From contig NC_049984.1 of the NCBI RefSeq assembly GCF_000003815.2, forward strand, positions 4,974,491 to 5,038,490: DNA of 64,000 nucleotides. Reading direction: 5' to 3'. The stretch is from Branchiostoma floridae (Eukaryota > Chordata > Leptocardii > Amphioxiformes > Branchiostomatidae). The notes beneath the pieces are model-generated. The model saw nothing but the letters and a program-made list of their open reading frames with translations, was not told where the DNA came from and did no database searches. Of the stretch, positions 1 through 24,440 are shown one piece after another; the first letter of the stretch is position 1, and the number at the start of each line of letters is the position of its first letter. The translations under genes were made by a program, and so were the position numbers.

Positions 1-698
1 GACCTGTGCCATCTTCTTTAGTTTAAGTTCATTCCTAAGGTCTCAACCCCAACAAGTCTGGAGTCTTTCACACATTTAATGTTGCACAAGACGGACATGC
101 CCAGGGCAAAACAGTAAGCCATTCGGTACTGCTTAGCATGAAGGGTAGGCTGGACCTTCACCTTCACCTTTACCTTCACCTTAGATGACCTGAATAATCT
201 CTGATGCCCTTAGATAACCCCATGGACAATTTTATCTCCAGAAACGACCTGTACCATACTTAAGTGTTAGTTTTGCGCCTAAGGGCCCAATCCAAGTTGC
301 AAGTCATTCATCACTAGCAAAGATGAAGTCATCCCGTGTGTAAGTACCAGGGGCAACTTTTGCAGCCCTGTTGGTAGTGAAGCTGGGACACGTCGCCATA
401 CTACCTTGACCTTCTTAAGCATTGTTTTTCTGCAGTTGAGGGTCACATTTTGCTTGTAAACTAATTAGAGTTTGATAATAAAATTTCTCTTAGGTTTAGC
501 GAGAAAAGGTTTTTGAGGGTGACACTCCCACAACACATTTTCACCATGTCCAGCCCCGACACAAGCCATCACAAGGGAGATAGGAATCCAATTGCATTGA
601 GGAAAAAAAACAAATTTGATCATGCGTTGAAAATACAGGAGAGAATCTCCTCATGATGACTAGACAAACCCTTAACTGTGTTTTGACTCTTCCCTCAG

Positions 699-3600
699 GA
701 AAAGTTCAGATCCTTGTAGAGGACGGACTGGGTGTGGTGGACTTCCACACAGGTGACCGGACTGCGGTGGTGTACATCACTGAAGTGGACCTGGTCGAAG
801 GAAACACTTTCAAGAAGAAGATTGTCAAGCTAAGACGTGTAAGTCCAGCTTACTTGCTATTTGTTCTGCTTTCAAAGAGCTTTTTTTCATTTTTGTTTGC
901 TCCAATTTCTTTCTATCACAAGTGTAGCAAACCTAGCCTCTATCAGGCTTCTGGTCACATAGTGGAAATTGGACTAAAAGAGGAGATACGAGGGTGAGTC
1001 AGAAAGTAATGCAAGTGGTTTCATAGCAGACTCGTTTTTTGATCGAATGAGTTGAAATTTGGCACCAAGTTAGAGACAAATCTCCTCTTGAGATTGAAAT
1101 ATCTAGATTTGTTGTTCATTATTTTATGAGTGAGTGAGCTGCTTTCAAGATGGCCATACCCTTGGAACCCCGTCAGAAGAAAAGTGAGGTCCAATTAACC
1201 TACAATTAAGGAATTCCCTAAACAAATTCTTGCTATTGTAGGAGACTGAGCCTGCACATGTAATAAGCTGCATTTCTCTGTAGGCCACATACTTATTTTC
1301 AACTCTGAAATCCGATCAGTTTTTCTTTTTTCGTTGCTGGTGTAGAGTGAGGTATACATGGTCGTCAGGGTCATGAGATTTGCGGTGTAATGATTAAAAG
1401 TTTCTGTAGCCTTCTTTTCCATATACAGAGAGAAATAAAACTTAGCACCCTTATTGGCCTTTAAACAGTTAATAACTGTGTAAAGTTTCGTTTCCTTTGG
1501 CTGATGGAAAATAGTCTTTTAACCAACAACTCACGAATTCGTGTATAAATCCAACAGCTCTATAATACAACTTACTCCATCCTAGCAGCTGTAAATAAAG
1601 AACCATTTAGAGTTCAGAGATGAAAATTGGCACCCAACCTATAGAGACCTTTGTTATCATACATGTGTAATTTCAATCTCCTACAGTGATTTTCAGTGGG
1701 TCGGATTTAAAGGAATTTATAGCCTGACAAGCTACCAAGGGTGTGTTCATCTTGAAATCAACTCAGTTGCTCATAAAATGATAAAGACCAAATTTAAAAC
1801 ATTCAAACTCAAGAAGACATGTGCCTCTACTTTTGTGCCAAATTTCAACGCAATTGATTAAAAAACGAGTCTGTTATGAAACCACTTGCATTACTTTCTG
1901 ACTCACCCTCGTATTATGCTAGGGAGTCACTTGCTAACTCCTCTGGCTGGCCAACCCTACCACACTATTTCCTCTATTAGTACAATTTCTACTATTTGAC
2001 CAGCGATCCAGGGAGCCTGGTAGAGGCTAGCGGACCTTCCTTAATCTATCACTCTGCAGACTTCCTTATTCTGTGCAACACAAACTCTGCTGTCCGGGCT
2101 GTAACTGGCCCCTCCCTGCAGAGGCCGGCAGATGTTGGGCGGGCTGCTATAAGCAAGATTTAACAGGCTAAGACTTCCCATATCAACTTTCTATTGCCTT
2201 CCCCAGGTGGAGTATATCCGAGGTGTGATCCTGGTAGACAAGACAATTTGGGAGTCACTATGGAAACAATATGGGAAACAACAGACATTATAGTAACTTA
2301 GTCAGTGTACAAGTGCAGCAATCACTCTGCAGACTTCCCACGTCAAGTTTCCGTTGCCATCCCCAGGTGGAGTATATCCGAGGTGTGATCCTGGTGGACA
2401 AGACGGCCATGACAGACCAGTACTTCCCGGCTGTGCAGAGGTTCGTGGTGCTGGAGCTGGGCATGAAGCTCTTACCCGTCTGCTCGCAGTCCGAGGCAGC
2501 GCAGGTGCTGGTTGCCATGGTAACACACATTTATGACATTTTTAGATACACAACTATATAGGCATTGACAGGTTTGGCTGCCTCATAACGTGGCAACTTG
2601 AAATATCTTTGCATTGAAACCTTTAACAGGTAAAAGAAAAGTAATGCACTGAGATGATAGGTATACCAACTACAAAGTTCTGATTGCAAAAAAAGTACTT
2701 TTTATTGAAACTTCCTGCTTCCTTAGAAACCTTGTAGAGAACTGGTATTAAGTTAAAAGTATTCTTCACATACATCGGCACATCTTTTGCACTGAGAATG
2801 AAGACATCACCCAAGACTTACAAAAAACATGTGTGTTGGGTTCTTTTAGGTGTAAAATGTTTGAGGCTTCACCTTGAAAAAAGCTTTACTTCCCTATCTG
2901 GAAGGACAATTGCTACACCAGACAGTGATGCAAGGAGGTGCTTGAACCCTTACCCGCAGGATTATTTTATAATTAGACACTGTACAAGTGACTAGAACTT
3001 GCAGAAGTAGAACTAGAAGTGTATGGTACAAGAACAACAAACAATCTGTTTCTATTAGTAATGCAGATTCTGTATCACCCTTGATCAGTTTCCTTTCTCT
3101 TCAACTCCCTCCAAGGTAAACGAAGACAGCCGACACAGCGGAAACCCCTTCCTGAGGAAGAAAAAAGCGCCCCCTGTGGAGACAACCATTTACCGAGTAC
3201 TGCAGTGCTTTCCACGACTAGGAGGGGTCAAAGCGAAACAGCTGCTCGCAAAGTTTAAAAGTGAGAGTTTAGAACTTTCCTTCCTTAAGATTTCTGTAAG
3301 AAACATATTGTAACAGCTTCTTTGTACATGATTTAAACATGACCTACCATAATATCAATAGATCGATCCTGAAGCCTCGGACCCTGTTCGATCATGGTTC
3401 TATTTTGAACACCTCCGTCAAAAACAGTGCCAGTAGTAAGATAGAACTGGCGCCGCCATTTAGCTGATGATAACGACTGACTTTGGTTAAGCTTTTTGGC
3501 CCTGAAATTCTCTCAGAACAGCCTGGAAAAAATGTGCTACTTTTGTCGCTAAGTCACTAAGGCTACATCTACATGTTTTAGATGGAGGCGTTCAAAAAGT

Positions 3601-4743
3601 GTTCAATGGGAATGGTCCATTAGCATACTCTTTTTGGAAAACACTATACAGCCTTGGTTTCCTACAAAGAACCTTGAATACTCAAAGATGTACCAACCTG
3701 ATTAAACTATTCCTATTCACTGTATGAAGCATTTTGATAAAAATGTATCTGCTCATGTAGCTTTCTTTATTAATAGTTAGAGAGAAAATGTATCTTTCAT
3801 TTCAATGCATTAAAACAGATTCTTCCTTGACAGGTTTACACGGGATATGCCAGGCTTCAGAAAAAGTAAGTTTTACACATTTTATTTTCATTTCCGAAGA
3901 TTCGTCACACATCATAGGTCCCTAGAATGGCAATAGGCCAACGTAACAGCTGCAAAGGAAGCTATATTTTGCCACAATGTAAAAGAAATTATTCCCATAT
4001 GTAGCAATTAACTTGAGTTCGCATGAAGTTCAGAAGGAGAGGCAAAGTTGAAGATTAGGGCTCGAAATTCATTGTTTTTTTTTGCATAGGTGCTCTGGTA
4101 TACCTAACCGAAACACAGTAGATGTGCCCAGTATTTTGAGCCCAGAAGACGTACGTATACATTGTACATTTGTAGAGCTGCGACAAAGTGACATCTCCCG
4201 CAGTGTGGAAAATGGAGAAGTTGGGTCATCATACAAAACAGGATGTTGGCTGCATTGAACTGTAGCGACACCTTACCAGTACTGACATGAACCAGGGCTG
4301 ACGCCAGCTCAAAATTTTATTGTATCCTGTTGATTTTCAACTATAATGAGGTGCGAGGAATGTTCCGGGTTCTGAGCATGCTCTCACAGGACATTTTGAC
4401 CCTCTAAAAACAATTTCCGTTCATTTAGAGTCTTTAATGAAAATTTGCTGCACTATTCATGACCTGAAGAAAATGCTGTTGAAGTTTTGAATTTTATGGG
4501 TGGTATTTCGACTTTAGAGAAACTTAGTTCATGTTGAACATTGTGTTACAGTACCATGTGGGGTAGTCACCCCAGGAGTCAAGTTCATAAGGAAGTTATG
4601 TCCTGACGATGATATTTTCTAATTTGTCACATGTTTAGGAGTTGGCAGGTGTGGTGGGCAGGGCCGGAGCTGCACAGATCAGAGATTTCATCTCATATCA
4701 GACACAGAAAGGATGGCTTTCCTTGGAGGGGACCAACAGATGA
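699..4743 (+). CDS. FAAP24: FAAP24 homologue (Fanconi anemia core complex-associated protein 24), 5' partial
   Basis: Five exons join in frame: 699-838, 2367-2519, 3116-3260, a 32-nt exon 3834-3865, and 4639-4743 with stop TGA. They give about 191 residues; human FAAP24 has 215, so about 25-45 N-terminal residues lie before the window or in an unseen exon. The first two exons carry the ERCC4/XPF-like fold (EDGLGVVDF, YITEVDLVEGN, GVILVDKTAMTDQYFPA, LELGMKLLPVCSQSEA). The last three form the helix-hairpin-helix pair (FPRLGGVKAKQLLAKF, then GVVGRAGAAQIRDF). In vertebrates FAAP24 binds FANCM, recognises branched or single-stranded DNA and helps the Fanconi core complex reach crosslinks; its nuclease fold is inactive. 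The match runs along all exons almost without gaps. An apparent exon at 4090-4150 is left out because it breaks the frame, while joining 3865 to 4639 matches the family length. Introns hold a mariner-like element and a truncated copy of an exon start. Confidence 0.88.
989..1911. mobile_element. Non-autonomous mariner-like element with long terminal inverted repeats
   Basis: The ends are inverted copies (CGAGGGTGAGTCAGAAAGTA on the left, its complement on the right) and each is flanked by TA, the Tc1/mariner target-site duplication. Similarity between the arms continues imperfectly for well over 100 bp. No transposase frame is present in the 923 bp, so it depends on an enzyme encoded elsewhere. 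It lies in the FAAP24 intron after exon 699-838. Confidence 0.8.
2171..2245 (+). repeat. Truncated duplicate of the FAAP24 exon start (decoy 3' splice site)
   Basis: These 75 bases match 2331-2405, which contains the polypyrimidine tract, acceptor AG and first 13 codons of the real exon. The intronic part has six differences; the coding part has only one or two, at third positions. After position 2245 the copy stops matching, so it cannot act as a full exon. Confidence 0.85.
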
Positions 4744-6354
4744 CAGTGCCCTTTGTTGCAGCTATTTACACGGAAAACACTGCCAATGCTGCCAAAGTTC
4801 TTCATAATGACAGTTTCATATGACTTAATTTAAAATCTGCATTATTTATTATGAGAGGAAAGATACAGAAGAGGAGATCTTGAAAAACTGAGCCTCATCA
4901 GCCTTTTCCTTCCATGTTTACTGTTCATGATACAATTATAGTATCTAATTCAGGCTTGTCATTGACGTCTTGATAATTATGAGTTGAATCCCCTTGCCAC
5001 CATGTTAACAGGTGAATGGATTAAGCAAAGGTGTCTTCGTGTGCTTCACAGATGTGCGCTTTTATCCAACATGTTGTTCAAATGAAAAGCCAGCACCTTT
5101 TCATGTCATCACATGAACATATTCAGTTGATGTACATCAAATTAATCATTATATGATAAAATCAACAAACTGCTTTGTTGTAGTAACTTGTACATTGTAC
5201 ATTGTTGTTGCATGTTATACATACATCTGTATATCAATAACCCCAGATGATCTATGAAAGGTGAACTGCTCACTCCAAAAGATGTAAGTGTCCCAGACAA
5301 TGCCTTTCAAAACAGATCCGTGATTGGTCAAATGATTAATAAAATGATTAAATCTTCTGAGTTTATGAATCCGCCACAAGGATGTAGATGTACCTTTGAA
5401 AGTTGAACCTTTGCAGTCACAGTTTCTTACTTTAGGTTGGTTCACACGTGTGTATATATTCAAGTCCTTATGAGGTCCGTGGAAGTCTTAGCCGCAACCA
5501 GGCATGCTCCACATGAAAAAAATACCCCTGGAGCCTGGTATACGTGTGGAGGCTAAGACTTATACTAAGACCTCATACGGACTTGAATATATATGCACGT
5601 GATGAGATGATTTTAAGGAGCCCCATTAGAAATAGGATGGTACTCAGGCTAGCCCAAAGCACTACAAATGTAGTGCTTTGGATGTATCTTTGAAAGTTCC
5701 AGTCCAAAACAAGCCCCCAGCTGTCCCAGACGCTGCGTTTGAAAACGGATCTCTGCCAACAGGAACATGCAAAATAAGCCGAGGTCCCCCGCTTGGCGCA
5801 ACCTTGTCTGGAATGCCACTGTCAAGTCCATCGATCACGGGCCCGGTGAACTTGGCACATTGCTTCGAACCCCCCCACTCTTCCTCTAAAGCATCGACAT
5901 CTGCTATTTACATATTTGTTAACATTTGTCCTCATTTGCCACAAACCACTGCTGAACGATGACTGCTTCAGACAGTGGCACACAGCTCTGCAAGGTGCAA
6001 CGACCTGAGGTTGTCATGTCCTTGGCCCCGATTTCTGCTTCCCCCTTGCTGCCCAGAGCTAAGCTGGCACATTGCCTGGTGTTATTTGAAGTAGGTCATT
6101 GCTATACATAGAGGAGTTATCCAAATGTAGGGTCAGAGAAAGTCAAATGTCTGAGTTTGACCGAGCCATAGGCAGTGGAACACTTGCTATTGAATATTTT
6201 GCTAACTTCTTATATTTTAGTTTTTTTTCAGTCTTTTAAAGTTGCTGTAACGTTGGGATTTGTAGCATGAGTTGTAAGGCAAAGCTAAAGGTCCTGTAGC
6301 CTTTTTGAGGCTTTTAGGGATAGTTAGTACACATCTGTGTATGGGCCACAGTAT
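4744..6354. other. FAAP24 downstream region without recognisable genes
   Basis: This stretch follows the FAAP24 stop codon and should include its 3' untranslated region. Apart from the inverted-repeat element at 5445-5601 and a short hairpin around 5653-5673 (CCAAAGCACTACA and its complement), no gene is visible. Short open frames at 5215-5463, 5649-5831 and 5678-5962 have no recognisable domain and no splice support. Confidence 0.5.
5445..5601. mobile_element. Small inverted-repeat element (MITE)
   Basis: The outer arms (a tract ending TATATTCAAGTCCTTATGAG on the left and its imperfect complement near 5573-5595) are inverted. A second inverted pair lies inside (AAGTCTTAGCC and GGCTAAGACTT). 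There is no coding potential. It lies in the region downstream of FAAP24. Confidence 0.6.
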
Positions 6355-6840
6355 TGGAAGACTGAGCCCAACCCTCTGTTCTTCACCTGTATTGCCTTTA
6401 CTTTTACCTTCCTAAAGACATCACCCTAAATAAAGCTGGTGTCTAGATAGAGCCAAAGTCAGGTACCCATTTTACACCTGGGCTGGTGTGATCAAGGAGG
6501 TTAATAGGTTAAAATCAACCTGTGGAAGCCAGCACACGGGTATACACATGCTTGGCGACCTCGACTGACCTACATAGACCAGCTTGCTTGTGATGTGGGG
6601 TTGCGGGTCGAGGATCTAAAGAATGCTATGGGGGACAGAGATGTCTGGAAGGAGAGGGTGGACTTGGTCCGGGCAAGCAGCCCGCGATGATGATGATGAA
6701 AATCAACCTCCTTGGTGTGATGGAAGTCATGTTAAGTGCCAAGGACGAAATGTCTATCTAGGCAGGAATCGAACCAGTAACCTCTTCAACCTCTTGTATG
6801 CTGTAATAGCCACTCAGCCATTCGACCCCACATAACATAA
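6355..6840. repeat. SINE-like dispersed repeat interrupted by a LINE tail
   Basis: The stretch around 6465-6500 (CAGGTACCCATTTTACACC, then GGTGTGAT) recurs in diverged form at 8928-8952. Around 6755-6790 there is AGGAATCGAACCAGTAACC, which resembles an inverted tRNA-type B box. The LINE fragment at 6556-6690 splits the unit. The tRNA origin is an inference. Confidence 0.4.
6556..6690 (+). mobile_element. Truncated non-LTR retrotransposon 3' end (RT C-terminus)
   Basis: In frame, 6556-6687 reads PRLTYIDQLACDVGLRVED, then NAMGDRDVWKERV and VRASSPR, followed by repeated TGA stops. This is the usual C-terminus of LINE reverse transcriptases of the endonuclease-RT type, and it ends in a short TGA microsatellite tail as these 3' ends often do. 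It is 5'-truncated and sits inside another dispersed repeat (6355-6840). Confidence 0.75.
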
Positions 6841-7249
6841 AAGTTGCTCCCCAAAAGTGGTGCATGAACTTCATGACTGCTGTCACGTATGGAGAAACCT
6901 AAGCCTTGAGTCTGGGGATGTGATTTGGTCACCCTCACGTAATATTTTGGTTCTAAAATTTTTGATGGCATGAATGAGGGTCTGTATGGGGGATGTTGGC
7001 AACATTTATCATGGCCAATTTTGGATGACCAGAAATGTTTAAAGGTAAATGTATGAAGATTGGCAACGTATAATGGAAACTGAATTGTTCGTATGAAAAA
7101 TTAAAATAAATGAAAGGTTTTGAGGATGAGTTCATTGGATTGTCCCATTGTATTGTCTGGCAAAACTAGAATATTGTGAAAGCTGACTGTGAAGCTAAAA
7201 CTCAAATAGGCATTCTGTTGTGACTTTTGGGCACTATGGCCATTGATTG

Positions 7250-7372
7250 GCCAAGCAGAGGTTGGTGGGGAAAATCGTGACCTTTTCCTTATATGCCATC
7301 AGGAGGTTGATAGAAAAAGATGTCATATAAACTAGGAAAAAGTCAAGATTTTCCCCACCAACCTCTGCTTGG
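7250..7372. mobile_element. MITE with terminal repeat CCAAGCAGAGGTTGG
   Basis: CCAAGCAGAGGTTGGTGGGG near 7251 is mirrored by its complement near 7350-7370, with GGAAAATC/GATTTTCC continuing the arms. It shares the CTCTCCAAGCAGAGGTT terminus with the element at 8700-8866, and more distantly with those at 31239 and 58143. Confidence 0.7.
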
Positions 7373-7709
7373 AGAGTAGCTGTTGACTACAATAAGATAT
7401 AACATGATATAAGTGACATAAAAGCCATGACCTGGCTGCTGTACTGGCACAGAACGACATGATGGTGAGTAACATGATACAAAAAATTGTCAAAAATGGT
7501 GCCCACAGTGTGTTCATAACAGGTGGCACCAAAGCAAAAGCACTCCTGAAGTACCAAAGAAAGCTACTAGGTGAAATTTACAGTACTTAATCGTTGAAGA
7601 GGGATCAGGACAGTTTGACCAAGTTGAACTCAGCCAAGTCAACTCTGATATAATCGTCTGGTAATAATCATCTGGTGTATTTTGCCGGCCAGTAGGTACC
7701 CAATAAATA

Positions 7710-7891
7710 TACAGTCAAACCTGTCTATAGCGGCCACTCAAGGGACCGGACAAATTTGGCCACTATAGACAGGTGGCCTCTGTATAGAGGTGGCAACTTG
7801 TAGATAAAATACCCAAGGGACCGACAAAAAGTGGCCACTATGGACAGGTGGCCCCTCTGTAAAGGTGGCCCCTAATACAGGTTTGACTGTA
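7710..7891. mobile_element. MITE of the TACAGTCAAACCTG family, copy 1
   Basis: The element starts TACAGTCAAACCTGTCTATA and ends CAGGTTTGACTGTA, so the termini are inverted with TA flanks. The interior repeats a GTGGCCACTATAGACAGGTGGC module. Another copy lies inverted at 55174-55355 and a diverged one ends near 57866. Confidence 0.8.
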
Positions 7892-8564
7892 TAGGTAATA
7901 GATCTTAAGTAATATCAAGGTCTTTTTATCAAGAATGTTTGTAATGGATACACAATTCAGCTGCTGGCTGCCATGTATCTACAAATAAACTATTCACTAA
8001 CTCAGCTCAACACCCTGGTCAACTCGGCCCAATGATTAGGGTTAGGGTGTTCGGCCAAGTTGACCGGGGTGTTGGGCCGAGGTGGTCTGGTCAGACATGA
8101 ACCAAGTTGGTAAATAGCCGAAGCATCCAACAATGTTAGGTTGAACATCTAACATGTCATGCACAAGTGTTAGCTTAACCTGCTTTTATTGTAAAAACTA
8201 TTTCATTCTATTAATTGTATATACACATGTTCATTTTTTATTGTATATTTATATGTCTGTGGCCACGATACCATCCATGCTGCCTATGCTAGTGCCCACA
8301 GTGTATTGTTTTGTTACAACCCGAATAAAGAAAAGAAGAAATCTAACATGGTGGACAGTACATACGTAACTATCATGTGAGTGCAAACACTCCATTGGCC
8401 AAAGGTCTTAGTCTTACTCAAATGTTACAGAAGATAAGACTGTAGCACAGGTATTTGCATGCACGTCATTGGGCCTGGGATAGGTGTGCAATTATTTATC
8501 CTGACGTTTGATCCCAATATTGCGACAGTTGTAGCGTTAATGATTAAGATACAGTTGACAACAA

Positions 8565-8690
8565 GAAATATTTTTTGCTAAAAAGGTAACAGGTTAAGAT
8601 AACGATAGTCCCATATCCAGTTTTAGGCTGTAGGGACAGTGGGTTGTTATCCACTGCATCTAGGGACTCTGGTATAATACAGTATTGTAA
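8565..8690 (-). repeat. Fragment of a SINE body
   Basis: GGGACAGTGGGTTGTTATCC at 8635-8654 is the reverse complement of the segment near 63922-63941. The two are copies of one dispersed element in opposite orientation. No tRNA promoter boxes are visible in this fragment. Confidence 0.5.
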
Positions 8691-8699
8691 GACAGAGTA

Positions 8700-8866
8700 C
8701 TCTCCAAGCAGAGGTTAGGCTCCAGCTGTTTTTTTTACATTGTACATGTATCTTGTATTGTGAAAGTTAGGTTTTGACAATACAAGATACAATACAAAAT
8801 ACAAAGCCTGATAAAAATGACTAAAAAACTTTTTTTTTAAACGGAGCCTAACCTCTGCTTGGAGAG
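8700..8866. mobile_element. MITE with terminal repeat CTCTCCAAGCAGAGGTTAGG
   Basis: The 26-bp terminal inverted repeats are almost perfect and each is flanked by TA (8698-8699 and 8867-8868). The interior holds a second inverted pair around TGTATCTTGTATTG. There are no coding frames. Confidence 0.8.
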
Positions 8867-9657
8867 TAAGAGAGAGCCCATCCCTCTCCTTCCACAGTCT
8901 TCTAGTTTTACCTCCCAACTGAGGTCAGGTTCCCATTTTAACTGGGGTGGTATGAGGAAAGTGGATTGTGTAAGTGCACAAGGACATAATTGTCTAGCCA
9001 GGGTTGCTAGGAATTGAACTTGTGACCTCTCAATCTCTTGTGAGCTAGCCTCGCCACTTGTTCACTTAGCCGCATACTTCAGAGCCTCAATTTTTCCAAT
9101 TACATTTGTAATTCAACAAGGATATTTTACTTTACGTAATGCAAAAGCTGTTTCAACAATATTTTTCACACAGGTAGTGGACATTGCATAATATTGCCAA
9201 AATGGACGTCACCTGTACATTTATGAGTCATTGTCATGTGATCAATATTTGTTTACTTGTCCAAACATGTTCGTTTCCTGCATGCAAAAATAAAACTGAA
9301 TTTTTTAACCACCACAGCACTAATTCAAATACAATCAATATCTCATTGTAATGTAAATTCAGTTGCTACTAAACTTGTTGACATTCAAAAACAACAGATG
9401 TCCCCCAACCAACCAACGACCATAACAGCTTATCAACAACACATGCATTGTGGGCACAGTTTGACAGTTCAGTTGACTATTAAAACCACAAGAATAAACA
9501 ATTGCTCAACTATTATGACCAAAGTTGACATCCCGGCCCCTCTACCTTACCGTGTCAGTTAAAAATTATGTAACCTGGAGTTTAGAAAACAACCTGTGCC
9601 TTCCAACTGCCTAGGTCATACGATTTTTCTATTCAGAAAGATTCGAACCCATGTCTG

Positions 9658-9832
9658 TCTTGTCCATTCCTCTCCAGAACCAGATATTATTCTGGACCAG
9701 GAAGACGCCCACCAGCTGCCAGCTGATTTCCCCGGCAACCTGCATACTCAAATTGACAGTTGCTTTAAAAAGGCAAAACAATCACAAATTCTAAACTCTC
9801 TTTACAAGAAATACTTTTTTCTTTGTATTAAA
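9658..9832 (+). CDS. Possible orphan terminal exon, unidentified
   Basis: After the acceptor-like CTCTCCAG the frame reads PDIILDQEDAHQLPADFPG and continues NLHTQIDSCFKKAKQ to a TAA at 9830-9832. The composition is acidic, coding-like and non-repetitive, unlike the surrounding shadow frames. I do not recognise the protein and found no upstream exons for it, so it may be a pseudogene fragment or chance. Confidence 0.2.
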
Positions 9833-9980
9833 TAAGTCTGCAATTAATTTTCCTTCGGTATATATGTCTGTGGGTGAGAATTTAGAAGTTTTGTGGTGAT
9901 ATTTATTTACGTGGTGAAGGTGTGATGCATGTTCCGGGGCCGCGCCCAGGTAGTGAAAGATGTGGAGAATTTAAACCTGG

Positions 9981-10162
9981 CACATGCGCAGTAGGTAAAG
10001 GCTAATCTGGGCTGGAGTCGCCATATTGGAGTTTTCCTTCGGCTGCAGGAGAGCGGACGAGTCGTGAGTCCCCAAGAAAAAAGACTTGTTTCTCCCTCTC
10101 GCGTCGTCTTGGAATCCCGTCCGTTGCTGGGTCGAGGCCAGGAGTCTCTCCGTTTGTGTTGA
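9981..10162 (+). promoter_or_regulatory. Probable TENT4 promoter and 5' untranslated region
   Basis: This GC-richer stretch lies just upstream of the TENT4 start codon. CACATGCGCA at 9981-9990 resembles an NRF1 site, and CGCCATATT at 10019-10027 fits a YY1-type site often found near start sites of housekeeping genes. There is no TATA box. These are motif resemblances only. Confidence 0.35.

Positions 10163-24440
<14,278 letters not shown>

Noticed and set aside
4090-4150. Possible FAAP24 exon with good splice borders (TAG before, GTACGT after)
   Set aside because: It is open only in a frame that does not fit the preceding exon, and joining 3865 directly to 4639 gives the family length and sequence.
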